Below, in pieces: positions 1 through 9,367 of a stretch of DNA of 64,000 bases. Both the position numbers and the translations under genes were made by a program. The stretch lies in contig NZ_JXTE01000054.1 of NCBI RefSeq assembly GCF_000972385.1, positions 1-64,000 of the forward strand, read 5' to 3'. Origin of the DNA: Streptomyces sp. WM6386 (GTDB lineage Bacteria > Actinomycetota > Actinomycetes > Streptomycetales > Streptomycetaceae). Under the pieces are notes generated by a model. That model was not told where the DNA came from and did no database searches. It saw only the letters and a program-made list of their open reading frames with translations. Position 1 is the stretch's first letter. Each line of letters begins with the position of its first letter.

Positions 1-108
1 GGGTTGGGATGGCTGGCGGTGTTGGGGTTCCTGGTGGCCGTGGTGGGGGCGTTGGGACTGGCGCGGTTCGGGGAGGCACCGGCTGAGGAAGAACCGGTCG
101 GCGTGTGA
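1..108 (+). CDS. C-terminal end of a membrane protein, probably a transporter (partial)
   Basis: The frame is open from the first base and ends with TGA at 106-108, giving the last 35 residues of a protein whose start lies outside the window. The visible part is one hydrophobic helix rich in Leu, Val, Gly and Ala, followed by a short acidic tail with several Glu. That is typical of the last membrane helix and cytoplasmic tail of an MFS-type permease, but no family motif is visible, so the product is an inference. Confidence 0.5.
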   Translation, partial: GLGWLAVLGFLVAVVGALGLARFGEAPAEEEPVGV

Positions 109-166
109 CGGTTCGTCGTGGTTGTGGTGGGCCGGATTTTCGCTCCCGTCGTGCCGGGCGGGCTGA

Positions 167-215
167 CGACCGAGGGCTGAAGGTCGAGGGCTGAAGGTCG
201 AGGGCTGAAGGTCGC
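167..215. repeat. 14-bp tandem repeat
   Basis: The unit AGGTCGAGGGCTGA occurs at 181-194 and 195-208. A variant copy precedes it at 167-180 and a partial copy follows. It lies in the gap between two convergent genes and nothing suggests a function. Confidence 0.7.
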
Positions 216-217
216 GG

Positions 218-1603
218 CTATGGCATAACCCTGCACAGCGCCTCCAACGCCCCCGCCCACGCCCGGTCCGACGGTGCCCCGTACCCCACCACCAGGGCGT
301 CCAGCCGCTCTGCCACCGCCTCCGGGTGGCGGAAGTAGGACAGGCCGTGGAGGGCGACGCCCTGCCAGGCGGCGGACTGGACGACGGACTGTTCGGTGCC
401 GGGCGGGAGGCGGAGGACGGCGTGGAGACCGGCGGCGATGCCGGTGACGTGGACGTCGGGGGCGTGCAGGGCCAGGGCCGCGACCAGGGCGTCTCGGCGG
501 CGTCGGTAGCGCAGGCGGGAGGCGCGGACGTGGCGGTCGTAGGCGCCGGAGGCGATGAACTCGGCCAGGGTCAGCTGGTCCATTACTCCGCAGGTGTCGA
601 CCTTGCCCTTCGCCTCCGCGGCCGCCTCCACCCATCCCTGTGGGAGGACCATCCAGGCCAGTCGGAGGCCGGGGGCCAGGGACTTGCTGGCCGTGCCGAG
701 GTAGACGACGTGGTCCGGGTCCAGTCCCTGGAGTGCGCCGACCGGCTGGCGGTCGTAGCGGAACTCCCCGTCGTAGTCGTCCTCCAGGACCAGGCCCCCG
801 GTGCGCCGGGCCCAGTCGACGACCGCGGTCCGCCGGTCCCGGTGCAGGGGTACGCCCATCGGGAACTGGTGGGCGGGGGTGAGGAGGACGGCACCGGCAC
901 CGGCCAACCTGCCCGGGTTCGTGCCCAGTTCGTCGTAGGGGAGCGCCTCGGCGCGCAGGTCCGCCGCCGTCAGCTGGTTCCAGTGCACGTCCAGGCCGTA
1001 GGACTCCACCGCGACCGACCGGACGCCGCGTGCCCTCAGGACCGTGCCGAGGACACGGAGGCCGTGGGCGCAGCCCGCGGTGATGAGGATGCGGTCGGGG
1101 TCCGTGTGTACGCCTCGCACGCGGGCGAGGTAGCCGGCGAGGGCGGTGCGCAGTTCGACGCTGCCGCGCGGGTCGCCGTAGCCGAGGGCGTGGTGGGGGG
1201 CCGCGAGGAAGGCGCGGCGGGTGGCCTTGAGCCACTCGTTGCGTGGGAAGGCGGTGAGGTCGGGGGTGCCGGGGCGGAAGTCGTGGGCGGGGCGCTGTGC
1301 TGCGCGACGGCCGGGTCCCGTGCCCGACGGCGGGATCACCGCGCGGTCCGCCACCCGGGTGCCGGAGCCCTGTTTCGAGGTGAGCCAGCCTTCGGCGACC
1401 AGGTCGGTGTAGGCGTCGGCGACCGTGTTGCGGGCGATGCCGAGGTCGGCGGCGAGGGAGCGGGAGGAGGGCAGACGGGTGCCCTGAGCGAGACGGCCGG
1501 TGCGGACGGCCTCGCGCAGGGCGTCGGTCAGGCCGCGGCGCAGGCCGGGACCGGTGGGTTCCAGGTGAAGGTCGACGCCCAGAGTGGCCCAGGTTTTCGG
1601 CAT
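218..1603 (-). CDS. MocR/PdxR-family regulator (GntR winged helix plus aminotransferase-like domain)
   Basis: A 461-residue protein with the MocR architecture. Residues about 22-84 form a GntR winged helix (RLPSSRSLAADLGIARNTV followed by a QGSGTRV wing). Residues about 110-455 form a fold-type I aminotransferase-like domain, with GYGDPRG at 141, EDDYDGEFRY at 274 and the PLP lysine K307 in TASKSLAPG. Such proteins usually use PLP as a sensing cofactor and control neighbouring genes. The gene is divergent from the three-gene operon at 1651-3346, with only 47 bp between starts, so it probably regulates that operon and itself. The ATG at 1603 gives a full N-terminus. The ligand cannot be read from the sequence. 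Confidence 0.9.
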   Translation of the reverse strand: MPKTWATLGVDLHLEPTGPGLRRGLTDALREAVRTGRLAQGTRLPSSRSLAADLGIARNTVADAYTDLVAEGWLTSKQGSGTRVADRAVIPPSGTGPGRRAAQRPAHDFRPGTPDLTAFPRNEWLKATRRAFLAAPHHALGYGDPRGSVELRTALAGYLARVRGVHTDPDRILITAGCAHGLRVLGTVLRARGVRSVAVESYGLDVHWNQLTAADLRAEALPYDELGTNPGRLAGAGAVLLTPAHQFPMGVPLHRDRRTAVVDWARRTGGLVLEDDYDGEFRYDRQPVGALQGLDPDHVVYLGTASKSLAPGLRLAWMVLPQGWVEAAAEAKGKVDTCGVMDQLTLAEFIASGAYDRHVRASRLRYRRRRDALVAALALHAPDVHVTGIAAGLHAVLRLPPGTEQSVVQSAAWQGVALHGLSYFRHPEAVAERLDALVVGYGAPSDRAWAGALEALCRVMP

Positions 1604-1650
1604 GGAAATGGACCATACCCGTGGGCAGCCTCACACCTAGTGTCGACATT

Positions 1651-2160
1651 ATGACGACGCACACCGACGACAGTCCTACGACCGTGGAGTACGCCCCTCA
1701 ACACACCCCCCGACTGAACTGGGCCGAGCAGGCTCCCGAGGTCTTCAAGGCGATGGTCCGACTCGATGCCGCCGCACGGAAGGGTCTGGATCCGAAGCTG
1801 CTGGAGCTGGTGAAGGTCCGCGCCTCCCAGATCAACCACTGCGCGCTCTGCGTCGACATGCACAGCAAGGAGGCGTTCGCGGCGGGCGAGAGCGTCGAGC
1901 GGATCGTCCAGCTGAGCGCGTGGGAGGAGTCGGAGCACTTCTACACCGAGCAGGAGCTCGCCGCGCTGGCGCTGACGGAGGCGGTGACCGTTTTGACGGA
2001 CGGGTTCGTGCCGGACGAGGTGTACGAGCGGGCCGCCGAGCACTTCACGGAGGCCGAGCTGGCGCAGCTGATCGCGGCGATCGCCGTCATCAACGCGTGG
2101 AACCGTTTCGGGGTGACCTGTCGGCTGGTTCCGGGGCACTACCAGCCGGGGAACAAGTGA
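1651..2160 (+). CDS. Carboxymuconolactone decarboxylase family protein (AhpD-like), copy 1
   Basis: A 169-residue protein with the CMD/AhpD core: a helix ending in QINHCALCVDMH, which holds the CxxC redox pair and the following His. These proteins are usually alkylhydroperoxidase-like or decarboxylases, acting in the cytoplasm as oligomers. ATG at 1651 is chosen because residues after it match the family; an upstream GTG at 1621 would sit in the regulator's promoter. Its stop overlaps the start of the next gene by 4 bp (GTGA), so the two are translationally coupled. The second gene is a clear paralogue, sharing AVTVLT and FVPDEVYERAA. The substrate is unknown. Confidence 0.88.
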   Translation: MTTHTDDSPTTVEYAPQHTPRLNWAEQAPEVFKAMVRLDAAARKGLDPKLLELVKVRASQINHCALCVDMHSKEAFAAGESVERIVQLSAWEESEHFYTEQELAALALTEAVTVLTDGFVPDEVYERAAEHFTEAELAQLIAAIAVINAWNRFGVTCRLVPGHYQPGNK

Positions 2161-2633
2161 CGGGGCGTACACGGCTGTTGGACCCGGCCGTCGGGCAGGC
2201 CATGTCCGCGCTCAGCGCCGCCGCGAAGAAGGGGCTCGGGGACCCCGCGCTGGCCGAGCTGGTGGTGATCCGGGCCTCGCAGCTCAACCACTGCGCGTTC
2301 TGTCTCGACATGCATCTGCGGATCGCTCGTGAACACGGGGTGAGCGAGCGCAAGTTGGATCTGTTGGCGGCGTGGGAGGAGGCCGGGGACGTCTACGACG
2401 AGCGGGAGCGTGCCGCGCTGGCGCTGACGGAGGCGGTGACCGTCCTCACTGGGGGCACCTCCCAGGCTTTCGGCTCTGGGGGAGGGTTCGTGCCGGACGA
2501 GGTGTACGAGCGGGCCGCCAAGCACTTCGACGACAGCGGGCTCGCCCATCTCACAGGTCTGATCGTCGCCATCAACAACTGGAACCGGGTGATGGTGAGC
2601 CGCCGTGTCCCGCCGGAAGGCCACACACCATGA
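2157..2633 (+). CDS. Carboxymuconolactone decarboxylase family protein, copy 2, with an in-frame palindromic insert
   Basis: A 158-residue paralogue of the upstream gene, starting at a GTG that overlaps its stop codon. It keeps the CxxC pair (QLNHCAFCLDMH). Compared with copy 1 it carries about ten extra residues rich in Gly and Ser between AVTVLT and GFVPDE. The extra DNA is a hairpin-like element of 2450-2485. The insert keeps the frame and lies between two helices, so the protein may still fold. The stop overlaps the next start (ATGA), making this the middle gene of a tightly coupled operon. A pair of paralogues may form a heteromer; that is inference. Confidence 0.87.
   Translation: MTGRTRLLDPAVGQAMSALSAAAKKGLGDPALAELVVIRASQLNHCAFCLDMHLRIAREHGVSERKLDLLAAWEEAGDVYDERERAALALTEAVTVLTGGTSQAFGSGGGFVPDEVYERAAKHFDDSGLAHLTGLIVAINNWNRVMVSRRVPPEGHTP
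2450..2485. repeat. GC-rich interspersed palindromic element inside a coding region
   Basis: The element begins TGGGGGCACCTCCCAGG and ends CTCTGGGGGAGG, with complementary G- and C-runs. It is absent at the matching place in the upstream paralogue (30 bp net difference). Similar blocks occur at 29723-29755 and 50510-50534, also inside genes and in frame. I know such blocks as common in Streptomyces genomes but cannot name the family. Confidence 0.7.
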
Positions 2634-3346
2634 GCAAGGTCGAGATCTTCCGCAAGCTGCACCGCCGCCCGGCACAGGACGATCCGCTCGTCCTGCCGGG
2701 TCCCTGGGACGCGGCCAGCGCCCGCGTCTTCGTCACAGCCGGCTATCCGGCGCTCGCGACGCCCAGCGCGGGGGTCGCCGCCGCCCTCGGATACGAGGAC
2801 GGGGCGACGCCGGCCGACGAGATGTTCGCGGTGGTCGCGCGGATCACCCGGGCCGTGGACGTTCCGGTGTCCGCTGATGTCGAGGGCGGTTACGGGATGG
2901 CTCCGAAGGAGCTGGTGGAGCGGCTGCTGGAGGCGGGTGCGGTGGGCTGCAACCTTGAGGACTCCAACGGGGGTGTCCTCAAGGACCCGCACCAGCACGC
3001 CGAGTGGCTCGCCGAGGTGCGGTACGCGGCCGGGGACGAGCTGTTCGTCAACGCCCGGATCGATACGTTCGTGCGCGGGGTCGAGGATCCCGAACCGACC
3101 ATCGAGCGGGCGGCGTTGTACACCGCGGCGGGTGCCGACTGCGTGTATCCGATCGGCGCCCCGGCGAAGGTGCTGCCCTTGCTGCGGGCCGGGATCCACG
3201 GACCGATCAACGTGATCGCGCTGGTCGGCAGCGGGCTCTCCCCCGCCGGACTCGGCGAGCGGGGCGCCACCCGGGTCACGTTCGGGCCGGGCCTGCAGCG
3301 GCGGTCGTCCGAGATCCTCGCGGAGCTGGCGGCGGAGATGAGGTGA
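2630..3346 (+). CDS. Isocitrate lyase / PEP mutase family protein
   Basis: A 238-residue TIM-barrel protein of the PEP mutase/isocitrate lyase superfamily. It has the phosphate-loop-like start LPGPWDAASARVF, the metal-site region VPVSADVEGGYG (about residue 80), NLEDSNGG (about 105) and FVNARIDTFVRG (about 140). It lacks the KKCGH signature of true isocitrate lyases, so a C-C or P-C lyase or oxaloacetate-type hydrolase is likelier. It is the last gene of the operon driven from the MocR-divergent promoter and starts within the previous stop (ATGA). The pathway is not evident; association with two CMD proteins suggests detoxification or catabolism of a small carboxylic acid. Confidence 0.87.
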   Translation: MSKVEIFRKLHRRPAQDDPLVLPGPWDAASARVFVTAGYPALATPSAGVAAALGYEDGATPADEMFAVVARITRAVDVPVSADVEGGYGMAPKELVERLLEAGAVGCNLEDSNGGVLKDPHQHAEWLAEVRYAAGDELFVNARIDTFVRGVEDPEPTIERAALYTAAGADCVYPIGAPAKVLPLLRAGIHGPINVIALVGSGLSPAGLGERGATRVTFGPGLQRRSSEILAELAAEMR

Positions 3347-3396
3347 CCGGGTGGGGGCACCCCCGACGCGACCGACGCCCCTGACGCGCCCGGCTG

Positions 3397-3771
3397 CTAG
3401 AAGGTGAGCGACTCCGTGTAGTAGACCTTGCCGTTGCTCATCTGCCAGCCGTAGGCGCCGGTGCGCAGGCCCTTCGGGCACTGGCGCCACGGCGTGGTGA
3501 AGGTGTCGTAGCCGGGGATCGTGCCGTCCTTGTAGACCTTGGCGTTCTGGCCGTCGGGGCCGTAGCACGTGATGCCGAACATGCCCTTGGCCGACCTGGA
3601 GGTCGTGTTCGAGAACTTGACCTTGGCCTTGGTACCCGACTTGGTGATGCACCGCGCCGTCAGCTTGCCGCTGCAGCTCCACTTGGTGGCGGCGTCCGCG
3701 GACGGCGCGGCCAGTCCGACGAGGGAGAGGGTGGTGAGCGCCGCCAGGGTGAGATGCGTGATCTTCTTCAT
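3397..3771 (-). CDS. Small secreted protein with four cysteines, unknown function
   Basis: A 124-residue protein with a classical signal peptide: MKKITHL, a Leu/Ala/Thr hydrophobic core, and probable cleavage after SADA. The mature part of about 96 residues has four Cys (in WSCSG, RCITK, ITCYG and RQCPKG) that could form two disulfides. It is rich in Lys, Thr and Gly, with motifs YDTFTTPWRQCPKG and GAYGWQMSNG. I start at the ATG at 3771 because it gives the signal peptide directly; an in-frame start 16 codons upstream would not. It is convergent with the PEP-mutase operon. I do not recognise the family. Confidence 0.8.
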   Translation of the reverse strand: MKKITHLTLAALTTLSLVGLAAPSADAATKWSCSGKLTARCITKSGTKAKVKFSNTTSRSAKGMFGITCYGPDGQNAKVYKDGTIPGYDTFTTPWRQCPKGLRTGAYGWQMSNGKVYYTESLTF

Positions 3772-3859
3772 GCGCCTCAGCCCACCAGACGGCGCGGGGA
3801 GCGACAAAGTCGCTTTCACCCGTAAGGGGGCGCTTCACCACCATTCCCAGTGGATCTTC

Positions 3860-4816
3860 TTACTCGATCCATTCCCGCCAGGTGGACGCATGGCCGGCCA
3901 CCCACTTCTTCGCCGCCTCCTCGGGTGTCAGTTTCTGGTCGGCGATCATCAGGGAGACCTCGTTCTGGTCCTCGGTCGTCCACTTGAACTTCTTCAGGAA
4001 GGCCGCCGCCTTGCCGCCGCTCCGGGCGAAGTCGGAGTTGAGGTACTTCTGCAGCGGGGTGTGCGGATAGGCGCAGGTGACCTTCTCCGGGTCGGCGTCG
4101 CAGCCCTCCTTGTAGGCGGGGAGCTTCACCTCGGTCATGGGGACCTTCTCGAAGAGCCACTGCGGTGAGTACCAGTAGGTGAGGAAGGGCTTCTTCTCCT
4201 TGGCGAACTGTTTGATCTGGGTGATCTGCGCGGCCTCGGAACCGGCGAACACGACCTGGTAGTCCAGCTTCAGGTTGTTCACCAGCGCCTTGTCGTTGGT
4301 GACGTAGGAGGGCGAGCCGTCCATCAGCTGGCCCTTGCCGCCGCTCTCCGCGGTGCGCATCTGCGCGGCGTACTTGTTCAGGTTCTTCCAGTCGGTGACG
4401 TCCGGGTGCGCCTTGGCGAAGTACGTCGGGACGTACCAGCCGATGTGTCCGGTCACGCCGAGGCCGCCGCCGTTGACGATCGTCTTCTTGTCCTGGACGT
4501 AGCGCTGTTCCTGCTCGGGGTGGCCCCAGTCCTCCATGATCGCGTCGACCCGGCCCTGGCTGAGCGCGTCCCAGGCGGGGACCTCGTCGACCTGCACGGT
4601 GTCGACGCGGTAGCCGAGCTCGTGCTCCAACAGGTACTGCGCGACGGCCACGTTGGCCTGCGCGCCCACCCAGGACTGCACGGACAGGGTCACGGTCCTG
4701 GCGCCCTGCGCGTTGGCGAAGGGCGAGGCCTGCTGGGTCATGTCGGCGGCACCGCAGCCGGTCAGCAACAGCAGGGAAGCGGCACCGGCCACTACGGCGG
4801 TCGTATGTACGCGCAT
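3860..4816 (-). CDS. Glycine betaine/choline ABC transporter substrate-binding lipoprotein
   Basis: A 318-residue OpuAC/ProX-type binding protein, last gene of the choline/betaine operon. A lipobox LLTGC places the lipidated Cys at residue 21. The mature protein begins its ligand domain with SWVGAQANVAVAQYLLEHEL and has VDAIMEDWGHPEQ, a region where aromatic residues line the quaternary-amine pocket in this family. It should capture betaine or choline outside the membrane and deliver it to the permease encoded just upstream. The permease stop and this ATG are separated by one base. Whether choline or betaine is the true ligand cannot be told. Confidence 0.9.
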   Translation of the reverse strand: MRVHTTAVVAGAASLLLLTGCGAADMTQQASPFANAQGARTVTLSVQSWVGAQANVAVAQYLLEHELGYRVDTVQVDEVPAWDALSQGRVDAIMEDWGHPEQEQRYVQDKKTIVNGGGLGVTGHIGWYVPTYFAKAHPDVTDWKNLNKYAAQMRTAESGGKGQLMDGSPSYVTNDKALVNNLKLDYQVVFAGSEAAQITQIKQFAKEKKPFLTYWYSPQWLFEKVPMTEVKLPAYKEGCDADPEKVTCAYPHTPLQKYLNSDFARSGGKAAAFLKKFKWTTEDQNEVSLMIADQKLTPEEAAKKWVAGHASTWREWIE

Positions 4817-4817
4817 G

Positions 4818-6752
4818 TCACGCTCCCTTCTTCGTGCGGCGTTCCGTCGGCTGGGTCACCCGGTCGAGCATCAGGCCGAGGCAGACGATGGCCGCGCCGG
4901 CCACCAGTCCGGTCGCCAGATCGCCCTGGGCGAGGCCGAAGACGGCGTCGTAGCCGAGCGCTCCGCCACCGACCAGGCCGCCGATGATGACGACGGCGAG
5001 GACCAGGACCACGCCCTGGTTGACGGCGAGCAGCAACGCCGGGCGGGCGAGCGGGAGTTGGACCTGGCGGAGTTGCTGCCAGGCGGTCGCGCCGAGCGAG
5101 CTCGAGGACTCCAGCGCGGCCGGGTCGACCTGCCGCAGCCCCTGCGTGGTGATGCGGACGACGGCGGGCAGCGCGTAGACGACGGCCGCGGCGACCGCGG
5201 GTGCGCGGCCCACGCCGAAGAGGGCCACCACCGGGATCAGGTACACGAACTGCGGCATCGTCTGGAAGACGTCCAGGACGGGCCGGAGCAGCCGTTCGAC
5301 GCGGTCGCTGCGTGCAGCCGCGATGCCGGTCGCGAAGCCGATGACGAGCGTGACGGCGACGGCGGCGAGGACCTGGGAGAGGGTGTCCAGGGACGGCTCC
5401 CACACGCCCAGCACGCCGATCGCGGCCATGGCGAGGACCGCGGTGAGCGCGGTGCGCCAGGTGCCGATCAGCCAGGCCAGGGTGGCGACCACGAGCAGCA
5501 CCGACCACCAGGGCAGCCACTGCAGACCGTCCCGGAGCGGGTTCAGGACCCAGGTGGTGAAGTGGGCGGCCCAGTCGGCGGTGCCGCCGACTACGGGGAC
5601 ACCGGAGTAGAGGTGGGCGGTCATCCAGTCGACGGCGCGGTTGACGGGCTGGGCGATCTGGACGACCCAGGCGTCGGGCCAGTCGAGGCGGCCCATAAGA
5701 CGTCCGGCCACGGCTACGGCGAGGGCGGCGACGAAGGCGTACGCCCATCCCCTGCGGCCGGAGCTCTCGGTCCCGTCTCCGGCAGCGGCTGTCACCCGGT
5801 CCAGTACGACGGCGAGGAGCACGATCGGGATGCCCGCCGCCAGCGCCGCACCGACGTCGACCGACGCGAGCGCCTGGTAGACGCGGTCACCGAGGCCGCC
5901 GGCGCCGATGACCGACGCGATGACCGCCATCGACAGGGCCATCATGATCGTCTGGTTGAGGCCGAGGAGGAGTTCCCTGCGGGCCAGCGGGATACGGGCG
6001 GTCAGCAGGCGTTGCCGTGCGGTGGCGCCGAGCGAGTCGACCGCTTCCAGGACCTCCTTGTCGGCGCCGCGCAGGCCGAGGGCGGTGAGGCGGGCCATGG
6101 GCGGGGCGGCGTAGACGACGGTGGCGAGGACGGCCGCGGGGACGCCCATGCCGAAGACCATGACGACGGGAAGGAGATAGGCGTACGCAGGGAGCACCTG
6201 CATGGTGTCCAGGACCGGGCGCAGGGCGCGGTCCATGCGGTCGGAGAGGCCGGCGGCGAGTCCGAGGAACGCGCCGACGACGACCGACGCGAGGACGGCC
6301 ACGACCATCAGGGCGAGGGTCTGCATCGTCGGCACCCACATGCCGAGCAGACCGCAGGCGAGGAACGCGGCGGCGCTACCGAGGGCGAGCCTGATGCCGG
6401 CGACCCGCCAGGCGACGAGGGCGCCGATCGCTGTGACGCCGGCCCAGCCCGCTGCCAGCAGCACCAGGTAGACGGCACGGACGCCGAGGACGACCGCGTT
6501 GCTGACGTGGCCGAAGAAGTAGAGGAACAGGGGGTGGCTGTCCCGGTTGTCGACGATCCAGTCGCTGGCCCTGGTCAGCGGGTCGGAGAGGTCGATGGTG
6601 AGGGCGTCGGGCCAGGTGCCGCTCGCCCAGCGGGCGTTCGCCAGCGGGACGAGGATCGCGGCGACCGCGGCGATCAGCACGAGCTTGTGGACGGCACGGT
6701 GCCGGAAGACGGCGGGGATCGTACGGGGGACGGGAGCGGTGACCGTGGCCAT
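4818..6752 (-). CDS. Glycine betaine ABC transporter permease with two fused permease domains
   Basis: A 644-residue membrane protein with two BPD_transp domains in one chain, each about 300 residues. Both halves repeat the same landmarks: DRxxRxLRPVLD, then a YLLPVV or YLIPVV stretch, then LEAVDSLGATA (first) or LESSSSLGATA (second), the EAA-type loop contacting the ATPase. Single-domain permeases of this family work as homodimers; here one chain would supply both. The ATG at 6752 shares its A with the stop of the ATPase gene (TGATG). A longer upstream frame was rejected because it would run into the ATPase gene. It imports betaine or choline for osmoprotection. Confidence 0.9.
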   Translation of the reverse strand: MATVTAPVPRTIPAVFRHRAVHKLVLIAAVAAILVPLANARWASGTWPDALTIDLSDPLTRASDWIVDNRDSHPLFLYFFGHVSNAVVLGVRAVYLVLLAAGWAGVTAIGALVAWRVAGIRLALGSAAAFLACGLLGMWVPTMQTLALMVVAVLASVVVGAFLGLAAGLSDRMDRALRPVLDTMQVLPAYAYLLPVVMVFGMGVPAAVLATVVYAAPPMARLTALGLRGADKEVLEAVDSLGATARQRLLTARIPLARRELLLGLNQTIMMALSMAVIASVIGAGGLGDRVYQALASVDVGAALAAGIPIVLLAVVLDRVTAAAGDGTESSGRRGWAYAFVAALAVAVAGRLMGRLDWPDAWVVQIAQPVNRAVDWMTAHLYSGVPVVGGTADWAAHFTTWVLNPLRDGLQWLPWWSVLLVVATLAWLIGTWRTALTAVLAMAAIGVLGVWEPSLDTLSQVLAAVAVTLVIGFATGIAAARSDRVERLLRPVLDVFQTMPQFVYLIPVVALFGVGRAPAVAAAVVYALPAVVRITTQGLRQVDPAALESSSSLGATAWQQLRQVQLPLARPALLLAVNQGVVLVLAVVIIGGLVGGGALGYDAVFGLAQGDLATGLVAGAAIVCLGLMLDRVTQPTERRTKKGA

Positions 6753-7807
6753 CAGACCGCCTCCTTGGCGGTCCCGGCCACCACCCCGAGCAGTGCGTCC
6801 GAGTCCACCACCCCGACACACCGGCCCTCGTCGACCACCCGGGCCGGAGCCCCTGCCCGGGCGACCGCCTCGATGGCCTCCGAGACCGTGGCGTCCGGCG
6901 CGACGGCCGGGCCGTTGCCCTGCTCCGCGGCCGATGCGGCCCTCATCGCCGTACGGACCGTCATCACCTGCTCGCGCGGCACGTCACGGACGAACTCGCG
7001 GACGTAGTCGTCGGCCGGTGAACCCACGATCTCCTCCGGGGTGCCGAGCTGGACGACGCGGCCGTCGCGCATCAACGCGATGCGGTCGCCCAGCTTCAGC
7101 GCCTCGTTCAGGTCGTGCGTGATGAAGACCATCGTGCGCCCCTCCTCGCGGTGGAGGCGGACGACCTCCTCCTGCATGTCCCGGCGGATCAGGGGGTCGA
7201 GGGCGCTGAACGGCTCGTCGAACAGCAGGACCTCGGGGTCGGCGGCGAGAGCGCGGGCCAGCCCGACGCGTTGCTGCTGGCCGCCCGAGAGCTGGCTCGG
7301 CCTGCGCTGTTCCATTCCCTCCAGGCCGACCTTGGCCACGACCTCCGCCGCCCGCGCCCGGCGCTCCGCCTTGCCGACGCCCTGGATCTCCAGGCCGTAC
7401 GCCACGTTGTCGAGGACCGTGCGGTGCGGGAGCAGGCCGAAGTGCTGGAAGACCATCGCGGCGCGGTGGCGGCGCAGTTCGCGCAGGCGGGCCTTGTCCA
7501 TGGCGCGGACGTCCTCGCCGTCGATGGCGATCGTGCCGGCCGTCGGTTCGATGAGGCGGGTCAGACAGCGGACCAGCGTGGACTTGCCGGAACCCGAAAG
7601 CCCCATCACCACGAAGACCTCGCCCTTGCGGACGTCGAAGGAGACGTCCTGGACGGCGGCCGTGCAGCCGGTGCGGGCGCGGAGTTCGGCGGGGGCCAGC
7701 CCCAGGAGCTCCGGGTCCGCGGGGATCCGGTCCGCCTTGGGGCCGAAGACCTTCCACAGGCCGTCGACGGAGAACACCGGGTTCGCCTCAGCGGTACTCG
7801 TACTCAT
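6752..7807 (-). CDS. Glycine betaine ABC transporter ATP-binding protein
   Basis: A 351-residue ProV/OpuAA-type ATPase. Visible motifs are Walker [10 protein letters not shown] (residues 69-77), signature [15 protein letters not shown], Walker [15 protein letters not shown] and the switch His in [10 protein letters not shown]. The C-terminus after about residue 280 looks like a reduced CBS region ([27 protein letters not shown]), which in this family senses ionic strength. Only about one CBS repeat is present, shorter than in full OpuAA. The ATG at 7807 overlaps the stop of the GMC gene (TGATG), so the operon is translationally coupled. Confidence 0.92.
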   Translation of the reverse strand: MSTSTAEANPVFSVDGLWKVFGPKADRIPADPELLGLAPAELRARTGCTAAVQDVSFDVRKGEVFVVMGLSGSGKSTLVRCLTRLIEPTAGTIAIDGEDVRAMDKARLRELRRHRAAMVFQHFGLLPHRTVLDNVAYGLEIQGVGKAERRARAAEVVAKVGLEGMEQRRPSQLSGGQQQRVGLARALAADPEVLLFDEPFSALDPLIRRDMQEEVVRLHREEGRTMVFITHDLNEALKLGDRIALMRDGRVVQLGTPEEIVGSPADDYVREFVRDVPREQVMTVRTAMRAASAAEQGNGPAVAPDATVSEAIEAVARAGAPARVVDEGRCVGVVDSDALLGVVAGTAKEAV

Positions 7808-9330
7808 CACGCACCACCTCCGATCAGGTCCACGGCCCGCTCGCCGACCATCAGCACTCCGATCATCGGGTTCACGGCGGTCATCGTCGGGAAGACCGAG
7901 GCATCCGCGATCCGGATGCCGTCCAGGCCGCGGATCCTCAACTCCGGGTCCACCACGGCCAGTTCGTCGTCGGCGGCGCCCATTCGGCACGTTCCCGCCG
8001 GGTGGTACACGGTGTGGGCGACCTTGCGGGCGTACTCGCTGAGCTCCTCGTCACCGGTGACGGACGGGCCCGGGCACACCTCGCGCTTGAGCCAGCCCGC
8101 CAGCGGCTCGGTCCGGGCGATCTCACGGGCGATGCGGATGCCGTCGACCAGCGTGCGGCCGTCGTAGTCGTCCTCGTCGGTGAAGTAGCGGAAGTCGAGG
8201 GCGGGCTTCTCGGAGGGGTCGGCGCTGGTCAGGTACAGGCGTCCGCGGCTCTTGGGCTTGGGGATGTTCGGGGTCATCGAGACGCCGTACGAGGGCCGTT
8301 CGTAGCCCAGTCGCTCCGGGTTGTCCGTGAAGGGGACCTGGTAGAAGTGGAACATCAGGTCCGGGCCCGCGTGGTCGGGGTCGCGGCGGACGAACAGGCC
8401 CGCGTCGGAGTCCATCGCGGAGTTCTCCGGGATGGGCCCGTGGGTCTCCCAGACGATCACCGACTCGGGGTGGTCGAGCAGGTTCTCGCCGACGCCGGGC
8501 AGGTCCTGGACGACGGGGATGCCGAGCGCTTCGAGGTCCTCGCGGGGGCCGATGCCGGAGTGCAGCAGCAGGCGCGGCGAGTCGACGGCGCCCGCGCACA
8601 GCACGACCTCGCGACGGGCCCGGACGACGGACTCCTCGCCGTCCGCGGCCCGCACGTGCACGCCCTGTGCGCGCGTGCCGTCCAGGTCCAGCTTGTACGC
8701 CCAGGTCTCCAGCAGGATCGTCAGGTTGGGGCGCTCGTCCATCACCGGGTGCAGATACGCCACGGACGCCGAGGACCGCTTGTTGTTCTCGGGGTGGTAG
8801 GCGAGGTCGAAGAAGCCGACGCCGTCGTCGAAGGGCTTGCGGTTGAAGCCCTCGACGCGCGGGACACCCGTGGCCGCCTGAGCCGCGTCGACGAAGTCGC
8901 GGGCGATGGCGTTCCGGTCCTTCTCGTCGACCGGGACGATGTTGTTGAGGAGGCGCGCGTAGTACGCCTCCATGGGCACCGCGCCCCAGCCCTTGGCGCC
9001 GTTCGCCTCCCACTCGTCGAAGTCGGACGGCAGCGGCTTGAAGGCGATCAGCGTGTTGTGGGAGGAGCAGCCGCCGAGGACGCGGGCCCGGCTGTGCCGG
9101 ATGTGGGAGTTGCCGCGTGGCTGCTTCACCGTCGGGTAGTCGTAGTCCAGGTCGCCGCCGAGCAGGCCCATCCAGCGGCGCAGGGTGAGGACGTCGTCGC
9201 GGCCCACGTCGCTGGGGCCGCCCTCGATGACGGCGACGGTGACGTCGGGGTTCTCGGTGAGGCGGGAGGCTATGACGGAGCCGGCGGTACCACCGCCGAC
9301 GATCACATAGTCGTATTCGCTTTGGTGCAT
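7807..9330 (-). CDS. GMC oxidoreductase, choline oxidase/dehydrogenase-like
   Basis: A 507-residue flavoprotein. The N-terminal dinucleotide fold is [20 protein letters not shown]91 lies in GGCSSHNT, the place where, as I recall, choline oxidase binds FAD covalently through His. The catalytic pair is H443 ([10 protein letters not shown]) and N487 (VNPMIG). It probably oxidises choline to betaine aldehyde, the first of two steps to glycine betaine. The neighbouring aldehyde dehydrogenase would do the second and the downstream ABC genes the uptake. Whether oxygen or another acceptor is used is not clear. A gap of 37 bp separates it from the dehydrogenase gene. Confidence 0.88.
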   Translation of the reverse strand: MHQSEYDYVIVGGGTAGSVIASRLTENPDVTVAVIEGGPSDVGRDDVLTLRRWMGLLGGDLDYDYPTVKQPRGNSHIRHSRARVLGGCSSHNTLIAFKPLPSDFDEWEANGAKGWGAVPMEAYYARLLNNIVPVDEKDRNAIARDFVDAAQAATGVPRVEGFNRKPFDDGVGFFDLAYHPENNKRSSASVAYLHPVMDERPNLTILLETWAYKLDLDGTRAQGVHVRAADGEESVVRARREVVLCAGAVDSPRLLLHSGIGPREDLEALGIPVVQDLPGVGENLLDHPESVIVWETHGPIPENSAMDSDAGLFVRRDPDHAGPDLMFHFYQVPFTDNPERLGYERPSYGVSMTPNIPKPKSRGRLYLTSADPSEKPALDFRYFTDEDDYDGRTLVDGIRIAREIARTEPLAGWLKREVCPGPSVTGDEELSEYARKVAHTVYHPAGTCRMGAADDELAVVDPELRIRGLDGIRIADASVFPTMTAVNPMIGVLMVGERAVDLIGGGA

Positions 9331-9367
9331 GGGGGGTTACTCCAAGGACGTGCGGTGAGCGGGTGCT

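Noticed and set aside
3351..3365. Short GGGGGCACCCCC hairpin between convergent genes
   Set aside because: The stem is only about 4-5 bp with no loop support; too weak to list as a terminator.
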